Source: Clostridium sp. AM49-4BH (GTDB lineage: Bacteria > Bacillota > Clostridia > Lachnospirales > Lachnospiraceae). Taken from it: a stretch of DNA of 27,899 nucleotides. The notes under the pieces were generated by a model that had not been told where the DNA came from, did no database searches, and saw only the letters and a program-made list of their open reading frames with translations. The stretch is from contig NZ_QUFB01000039.1 in the NCBI RefSeq assembly GCF_003478335.1, positions 1 through 27,899 on the forward strand. Reading direction: 5' to 3'. A program made the position numbers and the translations under genes. Positions 7,448 to 15,550 of this stretch are shown here, one piece after another; position 1 is the first letter of the stretch; every line of letters starts with the position of its first letter.

Positions 7448-7744
7448 ATGGAAGAAAGACGAATGGAAGATAAGACCAGAATGATACATAAAGTATATTT
7501 GAATGCACGCAAGTCTGCGGTATTATCCGGAGTTCGGGATGTGTTGTCTTTTGACGCCAAGGAAGTGTATTTGGAGACGGAACAGGGCGTTCTGCTGATC
7601 CAAGGAGATGAGCTGCATGTCAATCGCCTTTCTTTGGAGAAGGGAGAAATCGATATTGATGGGCGGATCGACAGTTTTGCTTATTCTGACAGGGAGGAAA
7701 CTCAGAAAAAAGCAGCTTCTTTTCTGAGCAGAATGTTTCAATGA
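7448..7744 (+). CDS. yabP: Sporulation protein YabP
   Basis: A protein of about 98 residues, close to the usual ~100 of YabP (YabP/YqfC family). It shows HKVYLNARKSAVLSGVRDV, SFDAKEVYLETEQGVLLIQG, then a G-x-I-D-I-D-G-R-I segment and a C-terminal KAASFLSRMF. YabP acts in the mother cell and is needed for spore cortex formation. The exact start is uncertain: ATG 7436, 7448 and 7463 are in frame. ATG 7448 gives family length with AGGA at 7432-7435; 7463 has GGAAG at 7450-7454. The gene overlaps yabQ by 4 bp (ATGA), so the two are translationally coupled. Confidence 0.9.
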   Translation: MEERRMEDKTRMIHKVYLNARKSAVLSGVRDVLSFDAKEVYLETEQGVLLIQGDELHVNRLSLEKGEIDIDGRIDSFAYSDREETQKKAASFLSRMFQ

Positions 7745-8187
7745 CGGAAGTGATACTGGGACAACTGCGATTCATTTTGTGGATGATGTGCGGGGGAATG
7801 GCAATCTTGGCCGGATATGATGTTTTGCGTTTGTTTCGTTGGCTGGTGCCACATGGCGCCGTGTGGATCGCTGTGGAAGATCTGTTTTTTTGGGGCGCTG
7901 CCAGTGTTCCGGCATTTATTTTATTCTTAAAAATGCACGATGGACAGATCAGATGGTATGGTGTGGTTGCGCTGCTTAGTGGGATCGTGTTGTATGAGGT
8001 CGGCATTAGCAGGCCGGTCCGCCGTGTGCTTTGTCGGATCTTCGCACCGATACGAACAAAATTGCGGCGTCGTTGTGCTGCAATATTTCGCAAACGGAAG
8101 AGAATCTGGCCTGTATTATATTTAAAATTGCGCAGTACCGTTGCGTTCTCTCGGCAGAAATCCTCGAAAAACAGGAGAAAATTCTAG
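7741..8187 (+). CDS. yabQ: Spore cortex biosynthesis membrane protein YabQ
   Basis: A 148-residue protein with three to four hydrophobic segments in its first 90 residues (LRFILWMMCGGMAILAGYDVL; LFFWGAASVPAFILFL; WYGVVALLSGIVLYEVGI) and a strongly basic tail. The YDVLRLFRW motif after the first helix is typical of YabQ. In B. subtilis YabQ localises to forespore membranes and is required for cortex formation. The ATG overlaps the yabP stop. Confidence 0.9.
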   Translation: MTEVILGQLRFILWMMCGGMAILAGYDVLRLFRWLVPHGAVWIAVEDLFFWGAASVPAFILFLKMHDGQIRWYGVVALLSGIVLYEVGISRPVRRVLCRIFAPIRTKLRRRCAAIFRKRKRIWPVLYLKLRSTVAFSRQKSSKNRRKF

Positions 8188-8237
8188 TAAATCATCACAA
8201 AAATTCTATGAAATTACTATATTTTTTGTGCAAATTA

Positions 8238-8246
8238 TGTTATAAT
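8238..8246 (+). promoter_or_regulatory. Extended -10 promoter for the GH5 gene
   Basis: TGTTATAAT (TG at 8238-8239, TATAAT at 8241-8246) is an extended -10 element. The region 17 bp upstream (TATATT) is a poor -35. The start site would fall near 8252, inside the left arm of the hairpin at 8248-8287. Confidence 0.6.
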
Positions 8247-8247
8247 G

Positions 8248-8290
8248 AACCCTGCGGAGTTCGACAAAGTGCGGACGAAGCAGGGTTTTT
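8248..8290 (+). terminator. Terminator-like hairpin before the GH5 gene
   Basis: AACCCTGC (8248-8255) pairs with GCAGGGTT (8280-8287); inside, GTTCG pairs with CGGAC across a 3x3 internal loop, and TTT follows. It may end yabPQ transcription. Because it sits between a promoter-like element and the GH5 ribosome site, it may also act in the GH5 leader. Confidence 0.55.
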
Positions 8291-8319
8291 GAATTGCAGA
8301 AAAAAGAGGAGGAATGATT

Positions 8320-10518
8320 ATGCGGAACAGGTTTATGAGAAGAGCAGTTGTGTGTATCCTTGCACTGGCAATGATGTTATCTTTTGACGGCGTGTCTACG
8401 ATCGCATCTGCGGCAAAGGCAAAGGCGAAAGCACCAAAGATTAGCAGCAAGTCTATTGTTGTTAAGGTAGGTTCTTCTAAGAAAGTAACCATCAAAAACA
8501 AACCAAAGAAGGCAAAAGTAACATGGAAATCTAAGAACAAAAAGATTGCAAAGGTAAGTAAGTCCGGTAAGATTAAGGGCATGAAAGCCGGCAAGACAAC
8601 AGTAACGGCAACTGTTAAGTACAAAAAAGGCAAAAAGACAGTCAAAAAAGTATTGAAGGCTAAAGTTACCGTTAAGAAGAAAGCGGCTGCAAAAGCAACC
8701 AAGAAACCGACTACGACGAAGGCACCGGCAACCACGAAGGCACCGGCAAGCACGAAGGCACCGGCAACCACGAAGAAGCCGGTTGCAACCAAGGCACCAA
8801 CGGTAACGAAGACACCGGTTCCGGCACGTACACCGGAGGCTGATCCGAAGCCGGCTAATGTTGTGGCTGACGGTGAAGTATCTGACAGCAACTTGACAAC
8901 AGAGCACAAATCACGTTATGGAGCAGTTACAAAAGATAACGGAATGATGCGTACCAACCTGTCTGCGCAGGATATTACCCCGGCAATGGGAATGGGTTGG
9001 AACATCGGTAACTCTTTGGAGCAGACCGGAGCAGGAAGCATCGAGACTATGACAGATGCAGAGAAAGCAGCTTTGACAGATGCAGATTGGGTAAAGGGCT
9101 ATGAGACAAATGCCGGCAACCCGGTATCTACGCAGAAGTTATTTTCCGGCTTGAAACGCTATGGCATCAATACGATCCGTATCCCGATCGCCTGGTCCAA
9201 TATGATGGTTCAGGAGAAACAGAGCGATGGAAGTACATATTATCGTATTAATGAAGCATATTTTGACCGCGTTGAAGAAGTTATCAATTACTGCTTGAAC
9301 GAGGAAATGTATGTTATCATCAACGACCATTGGGATGGTCAGTGGTGGGGCATGTTCGGTGATGCGGACTTGTCTGTAAGAGCACAGGCTTGGAAGAAAT
9401 ATGAAGATATGTGGACACAGATCGCTAATCGTTATATTGATTATTCTGACCGTTTGATCTTCGAGGGAGCCAACGAGGAATTGGGTGAGCGCTTAAATGA
9501 CAACTGGAAAGGTACCGGCGGTACCAAGGGCGTTTTAACGCGCAAGGAAACGTATGCATTAACAAATGAGATCAATCAGAAGTTTGTTGATATTATTCGT
9601 AAATCCGGTATTAATGCGGATGGAACAAAGAACAACAACTATTATCGTATGCTTTTGATCCCGGGTTATGATACGAACCTTCATCAGACCTGTGGTGATA
9701 AGTATTCCAACAAGGCCGGTGACAAATATACCAACAACCCGACGGAACCAAACGACGATTACACGTATACCATGCCTACCGATGTAAGCGAAAATGGTAT
9801 CTCCAAGTTGTTTGTATCCATTCATTATTACGATCCGCTTGGATGGGGTATTGCCAAGACATCTGCAACCTATGAAACCCCAAAGGGAACTTCTACTTTT
9901 AAGGATACTTGGGGCAGCGAAGAAGATTATGCAGCGATGGCGGAAGACTTTGAGTCGATCAAAGAAGCCTATACAAGCAAAGGCTACGGTGTGATCTTTG
10001 GCGAATTTGGCTGTGTATCTGTGAATAAGGACGGCATCCCAGAGTACTTCAAGGAGTTCTTCCAGAGCTGCCAGAAGTACGGTGCAGTTCCGGTAATGTG
10101 GGACGAAGGTGGTATTGTAGACCGTAAGGGAACCGGCAATGCAGCATATGCATACTTTGTATATGATGATATTGGACAGGTATTCTGTGATGTTATGGGC
10201 AAAACAGTTACCCTGAAAGAAGCTGCATCGAAGCTTACTACAATGACCGGTAAGCCGGAAGATCCGGTAGCAGAAAATCAGGATCCGCTTGTTGTGGCAA
10301 CCTGGAATGGTAACTTTATGCGTAACACCAATGGTTCCGGTTCTGTCAACTACGATGAGCTGCAGAAAGTATTTGGTAAAAACAGTGTTATGACAATGGC
10401 CGGAAATACGACCGGTGCTATGTTTGAAACATTAAGTACAACGACCAACAGCAATTATCCGGGCCTTAAGTTGGAGCTTCCAGTGATACATATCGCTGGC
10501 ACGCCCATTACAACTTAG
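8320..10518 (+). CDS. Secreted GH5 endoglucanase (frameshifted near C-terminus)
   Basis: A secreted glycoside hydrolase family 5 enzyme, probably a cellulase. In order: a signal peptide (1-30, cut near ASA), a lysine-rich Ig-like (BIG2-type) domain (about 38-120), a TTKAPA linker (about 128-172), and a GH5 barrel (about 218-640). GH5 landmarks are GMGWNIGNSLE, INTIRIPIAW, YVIINDHWDGQWWG, acid/base E386 (FEGANEE), SIHYYDP, and nucleophile E562 (IFGEFGC). It resembles subfamily 4. GAGGAGG at 8306-8312 favours ATG 8320 (7 bp) over ATG 8314 (1 bp). The frame ends at a TAG (10516-10518), after which a C-terminal beta domain continues in the -1 frame. The gene lies between yabQ and divIC, normally close neighbours. 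Confidence 0.93.
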   Translation: MRNRFMRRAVVCILALAMMLSFDGVSTIASAAKAKAKAPKISSKSIVVKVGSSKKVTIKNKPKKAKVTWKSKNKKIAKVSKSGKIKGMKAGKTTVTATVKYKKGKKTVKKVLKAKVTVKKKAAAKATKKPTTTKAPATTKAPASTKAPATTKKPVATKAPTVTKTPVPARTPEADPKPANVVADGEVSDSNLTTEHKSRYGAVTKDNGMMRTNLSAQDITPAMGMGWNIGNSLEQTGAGSIETMTDAEKAALTDADWVKGYETNAGNPVSTQKLFSGLKRYGINTIRIPIAWSNMMVQEKQSDGSTYYRINEAYFDRVEEVINYCLNEEMYVIINDHWDGQWWGMFGDADLSVRAQAWKKYEDMWTQIANRYIDYSDRLIFEGANEELGERLNDNWKGTGGTKGVLTRKETYALTNEINQKFVDIIRKSGINADGTKNNNYYRMLLIPGYDTNLHQTCGDKYSNKAGDKYTNNPTEPNDDYTYTMPTDVSENGISKLFVSIHYYDPLGWGIAKTSATYETPKGTSTFKDTWGSEEDYAAMAEDFESIKEAYTSKGYGVIFGEFGCVSVNKDGIPEYFKEFFQSCQKYGAVPVMWDEGGIVDRKGTGNAAYAYFVYDDIGQVFCDVMGKTVTLKEAASKLTTMTGKPEDPVAENQDPLVVATWNGNFMRNTNGSGSVNYDELQKVFGKNSVMTMAGNTTGAMFETLSTTTNSNYPGLKLELPVIHIAGTPITT
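8713..8784 (+). repeat. 18-bp tandem repeat in the GH5 linker
   Basis: Three near-identical units of 18 bp (core acgaaggcaccggca) and a fourth degenerate unit encode the TTKAPA-type linker between the Ig-like and catalytic domains. Such repeats often change copy number by slippage. Confidence 0.85.
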
Positions 10519-11000
10519 TCAATGGCAAAGGTGAGAGTGACTGGTCACAGATCAAAGAGCCTGGTATTCGTATTACCATGCATGACGACATGATCAGTAA
10601 ATCTGCACAGCTGCAGCTTGTATACACGAACGGAATGTGGCAGGGAGACGATACGTTTGAGTGGAAGTATGAGTCTACGTATGAGCAGGTAGAGTCAGTA
10701 TCCGGTAGCGAGTATACGAAAGAGCAGATTGCAGCTTTGCCATCCACAGTGAATTACTTTAGCAAGGAAGGTGAGGCATTTAGCGATTCTTTACCAAAAC
10801 TGGATGAGAACAACCAGCCAATCCTTGCAAAGACGGCATGGCAGGGTAAGGCACTTCATTTGAATCCGAAGTATCTTGCAAACGATCCGATCATCCTGCT
10901 TACATCTAACACGTATTTAGGTGTAGATTTTGTTAAGGTTGAGATCGTAGATCTTGCTTATACATCAGATGGTAAAGATTATGTGAAAGCAGAACAATAA
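10470..11000 (+). pseudogene. Displaced C-terminal domain of the GH5 enzyme (-1 frame)
   Basis: After a stop at 10467-10469 the -1 frame is open to the TAA at 10998-11000. It reads VGASSDTYRWHAHYNLVNG and continues through a beta-rich domain (LQLVYTNGMWQGDDTFEW, KALHLNPKYL, VKVEIVDLAY). This looks like a carbohydrate-binding-type beta sandwich continuing the domain begun near residue 658 of the GH5 frame (VVATWNGNF). No ribosome site stands before the internal ATG at 10578, so this is not an independent gene. A single-base change between 10470 and 10515 would join the two into one protein of about 890 residues. The binding-module family is not recognised. Confidence 0.82.
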
Positions 11001-11043
11001 AAAGCAGTATTTCACAGCGTTATGCGGTGACGTGCACAGTAGG

Positions 11044-11077
11044 CAGGCCCTTCAGAAATGAAGGGTCTGTCTTATTT
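11044..11077 (+). terminator. Terminator of the GH5 gene
   Basis: CAGGCCCTTCA (11044-11054), loop GAAA and TGAAGGGTCTG (11059-11069), with one G-T pair, precede a T-rich run. It stands 43 bp after the GH5 stop. Confidence 0.88.
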
Positions 11078-11109
11078 GCAAAAAATGGTGATCTATTCAC
11101 GAAAAAGGG

Positions 11110-11138
11110 TTGCGAAAACCGCATAAAAGAGTTATAAT
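11110..11138 (+). promoter_or_regulatory. SigA promoter for divIC
   Basis: TTGCGA (11110-11115), 17 bp and TATAAT (11133-11138). The implied leader to the divIC start at 11351 is about 205 nt. It holds two hairpins: AAGAAG/CTTCTT at 11152-11170 and a GCAGAC/GTCTGT stem near 11186-11205 followed by ATTTTTG, which resembles a weak terminator. Confidence 0.72.
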
Positions 11139-11350
11139 ATTACTACAAAGTAAGAAGTGAGCAGCTTCTTAAAATGTACGGTTTTGCAGACGATTGCGAG
11201 TCTGTATTTTTGTCAAAAGGGATATACAATATATGGTATGTCAGCGAAGAGCTGTACACAGAATATAGTTCGGTAATGTATATGCTGTTTGATGGGGTAG
11301 TTATTTATAATGATTCCCTGCGGTGATAAGTATGTGGAGGTGGTTGTAAG

Positions 11351-11662
11351 ATGTCAGCGAGTCGTGGCAAGCGACGAAGGAAAAAGAAATTGAGTCCGTT
11401 CACGTTAGCGGGCGTCATTGTACTTTGCCTTGTACTGTGCGGTACAGTTACATATAAGACCGCTACACTGAAATCACAAAGTAAGTCTTATCAGAAGCAG
11501 ATTGAACAGCTTAAAGAGCAAAAGTCCGAACTTAAAGATGAGCAAGCTGAGATTAAAGAGTTTAAGAAGCATGCTAAGACAGATGATTACGTGGAGGAGA
11601 TTGCAAGAGAGAAATTAGGGCTTGTACATAAAGGGGAGATTGTATTTAAGCCTGAGAAGTAA
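11351..11662 (+). CDS. divIC: Septum formation initiator DivIC/FtsB family
   Basis: A 103-residue bitopic membrane protein: a basic cytoplasmic start (KRRRKKK), one membrane helix (about 16-35), an extracellular coiled coil rich in E/K/Q (about 38-75), and the family's closing DDYVEEIAREKLGLVHKGEIVF. DivIC pairs with FtsL and DivIB at the septum and helps switch on septal wall synthesis. GGAGGTGG at 11336-11343 precedes the ATG. Its place upstream of spoIIE is normal for Firmicutes; the yabR (S1-domain) gene found between them in Bacillus is missing. Confidence 0.92.
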   Translation: MSASRGKRRRKKKLSPFTLAGVIVLCLVLCGTVTYKTATLKSQSKSYQKQIEQLKEQKSELKDEQAEIKEFKKHAKTDDYVEEIAREKLGLVHKGEIVFKPEK

Positions 11663-11665
11663 AAA

Positions 11666-11795
11666 CAAGATCATGTATAGGGTTTACTGATTAGAAAGCA
11701 ATGATCTTGAATGATTTCGAATTCTACGCCTTCATTTATATTAACCGATTTTCGTGAAGCATTTGCAAAAGGGGTGTTTTGTAAATGCAGATCGG
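11666..11795 (+). other. Structured intergenic region between divIC and spoIIE
   Basis: No gene is seen in 11663-12026. The first part holds a 9-bp inverted repeat (11666-11674 with 11701-11709) and a 12-bp fully paired hairpin with one G-T pair (11759-11770 with 11777-11788, loop GGGGTG), itself enclosed by CCGAT (11745) and ATCGG (11791). With the terminator at 11815 this is three consecutive hairpins, possibly a structured 3'-UTR or a small RNA. Confidence 0.4.
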
Positions 11796-11814
11796 AATAG
11801 GATCCAAAACAGGG

Positions 11815-11843
11815 AAAGCCGGTTCTGCGTGAGCCGGCTTTTT
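11815..11843 (+). terminator. Terminator upstream of spoIIE
   Basis: AAAGCCGG (11815-11822) pairs with CCGGCTTT (11834-11841), followed by more T. It would end divIC transcription about 150 bp after its stop and separate it from the spoIIE promoter. Confidence 0.88.
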
Positions 11844-11893
11844 CTGTTGCCCTTATCTTAGAAAATGAGGCAGCGTCGTTTCGAAGGGCGCGG

Positions 11894-11958
11894 TGTCGAT
11901 TTCTTTTTTTTCGTGGTACTGAGATTTGACAAAATTTGCAACTATTGTTTCCTATACT
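11894..11958 (+). promoter_or_regulatory. Spo0A-type spoIIE promoter with 21-bp spacer
   Basis: TTGACA (11926-11931) and TATACT (11953-11958) are 21 bp apart, the unusual spacing known for the Spo0A-activated, SigA-dependent spoIIE promoter of B. subtilis. A 0A-box-like TTTGTCAAA lies on the - strand at 11925-11933 over the -35, and TGTCGAT (6 of 7 to TGTCGAA) at 11894-11900. The leader contains a TTCGGGA/TCCCGAA hairpin (11972-11997). Confidence 0.78.
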
Positions 11959-12026
11959 TTGTCTCACGCTGTTCGGGACAGGCAGTCTGATCCCGAAAAA
12001 TCAGGCAAGATAAGGAGTAGTGTGCA

Positions 12027-14036
12027 ATGAAAACAATTCAGAAAAAAATGTTAGTGCAGGTGTTGCTCGGCTTTTTGCTGGGAAGAGTGTCTATTTACGG
12101 AATGAATCCGGTGGCGCCTGCCTTTTTTGCGGCAGGGTTTGCAGAGGGTGGAGCCGTATTACCGGTTGCCATTACCATATTACTGGGGATGAGTACCGTA
12201 TTTGCATTGGACACGGTGTTGGCGTATGGGGCCGGAATGTTAGCGCTGTGGCTGGCTGCAGACTTTTTGAAAAGGCGGAGGATAACGGTAAAGATGGGAC
12301 ATGCCGCCTTTTTGTTGGCAGCGGCAACATGGGTCATGTCGGGAACAAGGTATTTGCTTGTTCCGTATAGTGGAACAAGTATTTTTTTGGCAACGCTTGA
12401 AGCAGTATTGATGCTTGCTGTCACAAGAATTTTTCATGGCGGTATTGTGTATTTGCTGCATGGGACCAGAGAATCGCGACCGGGCAAAGAGGAGGTCATC
12501 AGTTTGGGGGTCCTTGCAGGGGCCGCATTATGGGGATTTCCGCGGGAGTCGTTTACAAAGCTATCTTTGACGGAGATTATGATCTGGATACTGCTTGCAT
12601 TTACAGGGTATTTAGTGGGATTGTATCTGCATCCGATGGAAAGTGGCAATGAATGGAAAGAGCTTATGAAGCACAGACTCCATGAATTTTCAGATTCGTT
12701 TCAAAAATTATCCAAAGCATTAGCCAATCAGTCAGATAAGCAGTTTCGTATGACGAGGCATGAGATGCGTGAGTTTATGGATGGCATTTCTGAACAGGTC
12801 TGTGATCGGTGTGAAAATCGCGAAAATTGTATGGGACAGTTGGAGCTTGCAAGCTCAGAGATGTTTGGAACCTTGCTGTTAGCACAGGAACAGGGGATAT
12901 TAGTGCCCGAACAAATGCCGGCACGTTTTCTGCGGGAGTGCATACATTTAGAGCGTTTTGTTTCGGAGACAAATCAAAATCTGCAGATGGCACGTATGAT
13001 GATGGGCGTACAAAATAAAATGTCGGAGAATAGACAGGTCATTGCAGGACAGATGGAGGAAGTTGGCAAATTGGTAGGCGGATTGGCAGAAGAGATGGAA
13101 CGTACAAGAGATCTTCCGGCAGATGCTGCAGGAAAGGTAGGCAAGAAACTGCAGGCAAAACGGGTAAAAGCGCTGGGGATCATGTTTTACGAGAAAAGGG
13201 ATGGAAGGCTGGAAATACATATGCGCGCGCGTACTGTGCGTGGCCGGCTGGTTACTGCCAAAGAGGTTGCTGCCGTATTGCAGGAAGTGCTCCAAAAACC
13301 GATTCGTGTAGGAGAGCAGTCCAGGCAGATCGTCAGCCGTGATATGACATATTTTGTGTTTGAAGAGGATACGCCGTTGGTGGCGGAAGCGGGTGTTTCC
13401 AGAAGAGTCAAGGATGGTGAAGAAGTATCCGGAGATGTATTTACCTGTTTGCCTTTACCAAGCGGGGAGATGCTTATTGCATTATCTGATGGGATGGGGA
13501 GTGGGCAGGATGCTTTTTCGGAGAGCAGTCTGGTGATCGAGTTATTGGAGCAGATGGCGGAGGCGGGATTTTCGCAGACTTCTGCACTTAAACTGATCAA
13601 TTCCGTGTATTTATCCTGTGAGGAAACAGAGTGCTATGTGACGGCAGATATTTTGGTGCTGAACCTATATAAAAAGCATTGTCAGTTGTTAAAAAATGGT
13701 GCAACAGCTACTTATCTGTATCATGAGGGGGAGATTACATGTGTCGAAGGCCAGGCGCTGCCGATCGGAGCCGGAAAGGATGTAATCCCGTATACAAGAA
13801 AAATGGACATATCTGCAGGGGATTATGTTATAATGATGACAGATGGCGTAGCAGATATGCTGCCCGGTATGGAACATGGGCTGGCCGGATTTATGGAACA
13901 GTGGCAGGGACGCCACCCGGAAGAAATCGCAGATGCATTATTAGAAGAAGCAATCTGTGAGTGTGGCGGCAGTGTGCCGGACGATATGAGTGTGATCGTT
14001 ACGGAAATCAGTGATAATTTGCGGACACAGAAATAG
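12027..14036 (+). CDS. spoIIE: Stage II sporulation protein E, SigF-activating phosphatase
   Basis: A 669-residue membrane-anchored PP2C-type serine phosphatase. Residues 10-200 hold about six hydrophobic helices, the middle (about 205-450) is the FtsZ-interacting/regulatory region with clustered cysteines (CDRCENRENC near 252-261), and residues 450-669 form the phosphatase with ALSDGMGSG (metal Asp near 488), YVIMMTDGVADM and closing PDDMSVIV. SpoIIE dephosphorylates SpoIIAA to release SigF in the forespore. It is shorter than the 827-residue B. subtilis protein, mostly in the membrane part. AAGGAG at 12012-12017 sets the start. tilS follows at 17 bp. Confidence 0.97.
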   Translation: MKTIQKKMLVQVLLGFLLGRVSIYGMNPVAPAFFAAGFAEGGAVLPVAITILLGMSTVFALDTVLAYGAGMLALWLAADFLKRRRITVKMGHAAFLLAAATWVMSGTRYLLVPYSGTSIFLATLEAVLMLAVTRIFHGGIVYLLHGTRESRPGKEEVISLGVLAGAALWGFPRESFTKLSLTEIMIWILLAFTGYLVGLYLHPMESGNEWKELMKHRLHEFSDSFQKLSKALANQSDKQFRMTRHEMREFMDGISEQVCDRCENRENCMGQLELASSEMFGTLLLAQEQGILVPEQMPARFLRECIHLERFVSETNQNLQMARMMMGVQNKMSENRQVIAGQMEEVGKLVGGLAEEMERTRDLPADAAGKVGKKLQAKRVKALGIMFYEKRDGRLEIHMRARTVRGRLVTAKEVAAVLQEVLQKPIRVGEQSRQIVSRDMTYFVFEEDTPLVAEAGVSRRVKDGEEVSGDVFTCLPLPSGEMLIALSDGMGSGQDAFSESSLVIELLEQMAEAGFSQTSALKLINSVYLSCEETECYVTADILVLNLYKKHCQLLKNGATATYLYHEGEITCVEGQALPIGAGKDVIPYTRKMDISAGDYVIMMTDGVADMLPGMEHGLAGFMEQWQGRHPEEIADALLEEAICECGGSVPDDMSVIVTEISDNLRTQK

Positions 14037-14053
14037 AGAGGATAGAGCAAAAC

Positions 14054-15550
14054 GTGAAGAAAGTATACGATACGATAAATCAATATTGCGTAGAACATGA
14101 GCTGTTAACGAACGGAGACGGCATTGTGATCGGTTTATCCGGTGGGATGGATTCGGTATGCCTGCTGCAGGTATTAGCGGCACTAAGAAATGAGTGGCAG
14201 CTTCGGCTTGTCTGCGTACACGTACATCATGGGATCCGAGGAACGGCAGCAGATGAAGATGCGGCTTTTGCACAGAGACTGGCAGCTAAATATAACATTT
14301 CTTTTCGACTATATGAAATGGATATTCCACAGCTTGCCAAAGAACAGGGATTATCGGAGGAAGAGGCGGGCCGTAATTACCGTTATCGGTGTTTTGAAGA
14401 AGTGCGAAAAGAACTGAATTTTGACAAAATTGCAGTAGCGCATCATCGAGATGATCAGGCTGAGACTGTTCTATGGCAGATCTTGCGGGGGAGTGGTTTG
14501 CGGGGCGTGTGCGGAATGCGCGCCGGGCGCGCTAATATTATTCGACCGTTATTGTGTCTGGATCGACAGCAGATTGAGCAGATAGTCCGGGGAAACGGGG
14601 ACGGTTGGAGAGAGGATGCCACCAATCGAGAAGAAAAATACACGCGTAATAAGATCCGTAACCGGGTATTTCCTTATATAGAGCAGGAAATACAGCCGAT
14701 GGCGCGCAGACATTTGGTGGAACTGGCAGAAGATTGTCAAAGAGCGTGGGATTATATAGAGCGTCAAATGTTGGAACAATATGAACGCTTGGTATATCGT
14801 GATGGAGATACCTTTTGTTTTTCCGTGGATGAGTGGAAAAAGGTCGATCCCTATTTGCAGGGACAACTATTGATGCATATAATGGAACAGGTCTGTGGAA
14901 GCCGAAAGGATATCGGCAGAGTGCATGTTGATGCACTGCTTCGGCTGGCAGAAGGCGCGACCGGCAAACGGCTGGATCTTCCATATCACATGCGAGCAGG
15001 CAAAGATTATGACAAGATATGGATCCGGGTTGACATGCAGTCAAATGTGCATCGCAATACGCTGATTCCGCTACGGTTCGATGAGCGGACCGTGTTACAG
15101 GATTCGAACGGACAGGAGATGGTAATTACGTTACGGCTGACACAGCGAGATGATTTGCCACAAAATGTTCCGAAAAATGACTGTACGAAATGGTTTGATT
15201 GTGATAGAATGTATGCTGATGTTTTGGCTGATCCGACAGAGAAAGAGGCGGATCGCGGACATTTTGATAGAGACAACGGACCGGTTTGGCGGTTCCCGCA
15301 AGAAGGAGATTACTTGCAGTTGACAGGCGCAGGCGGGACGAAGACACTGGCGCGTATCTTTATCGATGCTAAAATCTCGGTTGACAAAAGAGGCAGTATA
15401 CCGGTACTTGCAATGGGAAAACATATTATCTGGATTCCGGAGCTTGGACGTGTAAGTGCTGCTTTTTACGTGACAGAGGCAACAAAACACATTATTACAG
15501 CGCAGTTAGCGCACAATATCCAGACGAAGGAGAAAGGTGGAGTATCATGA
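14054..15550 (+). CDS. tilS: tRNA(Ile)-lysidine synthase TilS
   Basis: A 498-residue ATP-dependent enzyme that converts C34 of the tRNA-Ile CAU anticodon to lysidine, so that AUA is read as isoleucine. The PP-loop SGGMDS is at 29-34, followed by VHVHHGIRG and AVAHHRDDQAETVL. The C-terminal TilS domain carries FPQEGDYLQLTGAGGTKTLARIFIDAKI. The start is GTG at 14054 with AGAGAGG at 14035-14041. It overlaps hpt by 4 bp (ATGA at 15547), so the two are probably translationally coupled. Confidence 0.97.
   Translation: MKKVYDTINQYCVEHELLTNGDGIVIGLSGGMDSVCLLQVLAALRNEWQLRLVCVHVHHGIRGTAADEDAAFAQRLAAKYNISFRLYEMDIPQLAKEQGLSEEEAGRNYRYRCFEEVRKELNFDKIAVAHHRDDQAETVLWQILRGSGLRGVCGMRAGRANIIRPLLCLDRQQIEQIVRGNGDGWREDATNREEKYTRNKIRNRVFPYIEQEIQPMARRHLVELAEDCQRAWDYIERQMLEQYERLVYRDGDTFCFSVDEWKKVDPYLQGQLLMHIMEQVCGSRKDIGRVHVDALLRLAEGATGKRLDLPYHMRAGKDYDKIWIRVDMQSNVHRNTLIPLRFDERTVLQDSNGQEMVITLRLTQRDDLPQNVPKNDCTKWFDCDRMYADVLADPTEKEADRGHFDRDNGPVWRFPQEGDYLQLTGAGGTKTLARIFIDAKISVDKRGSIPVLAMGKHIIWIPELGRVSAAFYVTEATKHIITAQLAHNIQTKEKGGVS

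Noticed and set aside
8713..8784. Tandem 18-bp units as a CRISPR-like array
   Set aside because: Units are contiguous, without spacers, in frame and encode a protein linker.
8235..8909. Long - strand ORFs opposite the GH5 N-terminus
   Set aside because: Hydrophobic low-complexity shadows of the lysine- and Thr/Ala/Pro-rich coding sequence, without ribosome sites.
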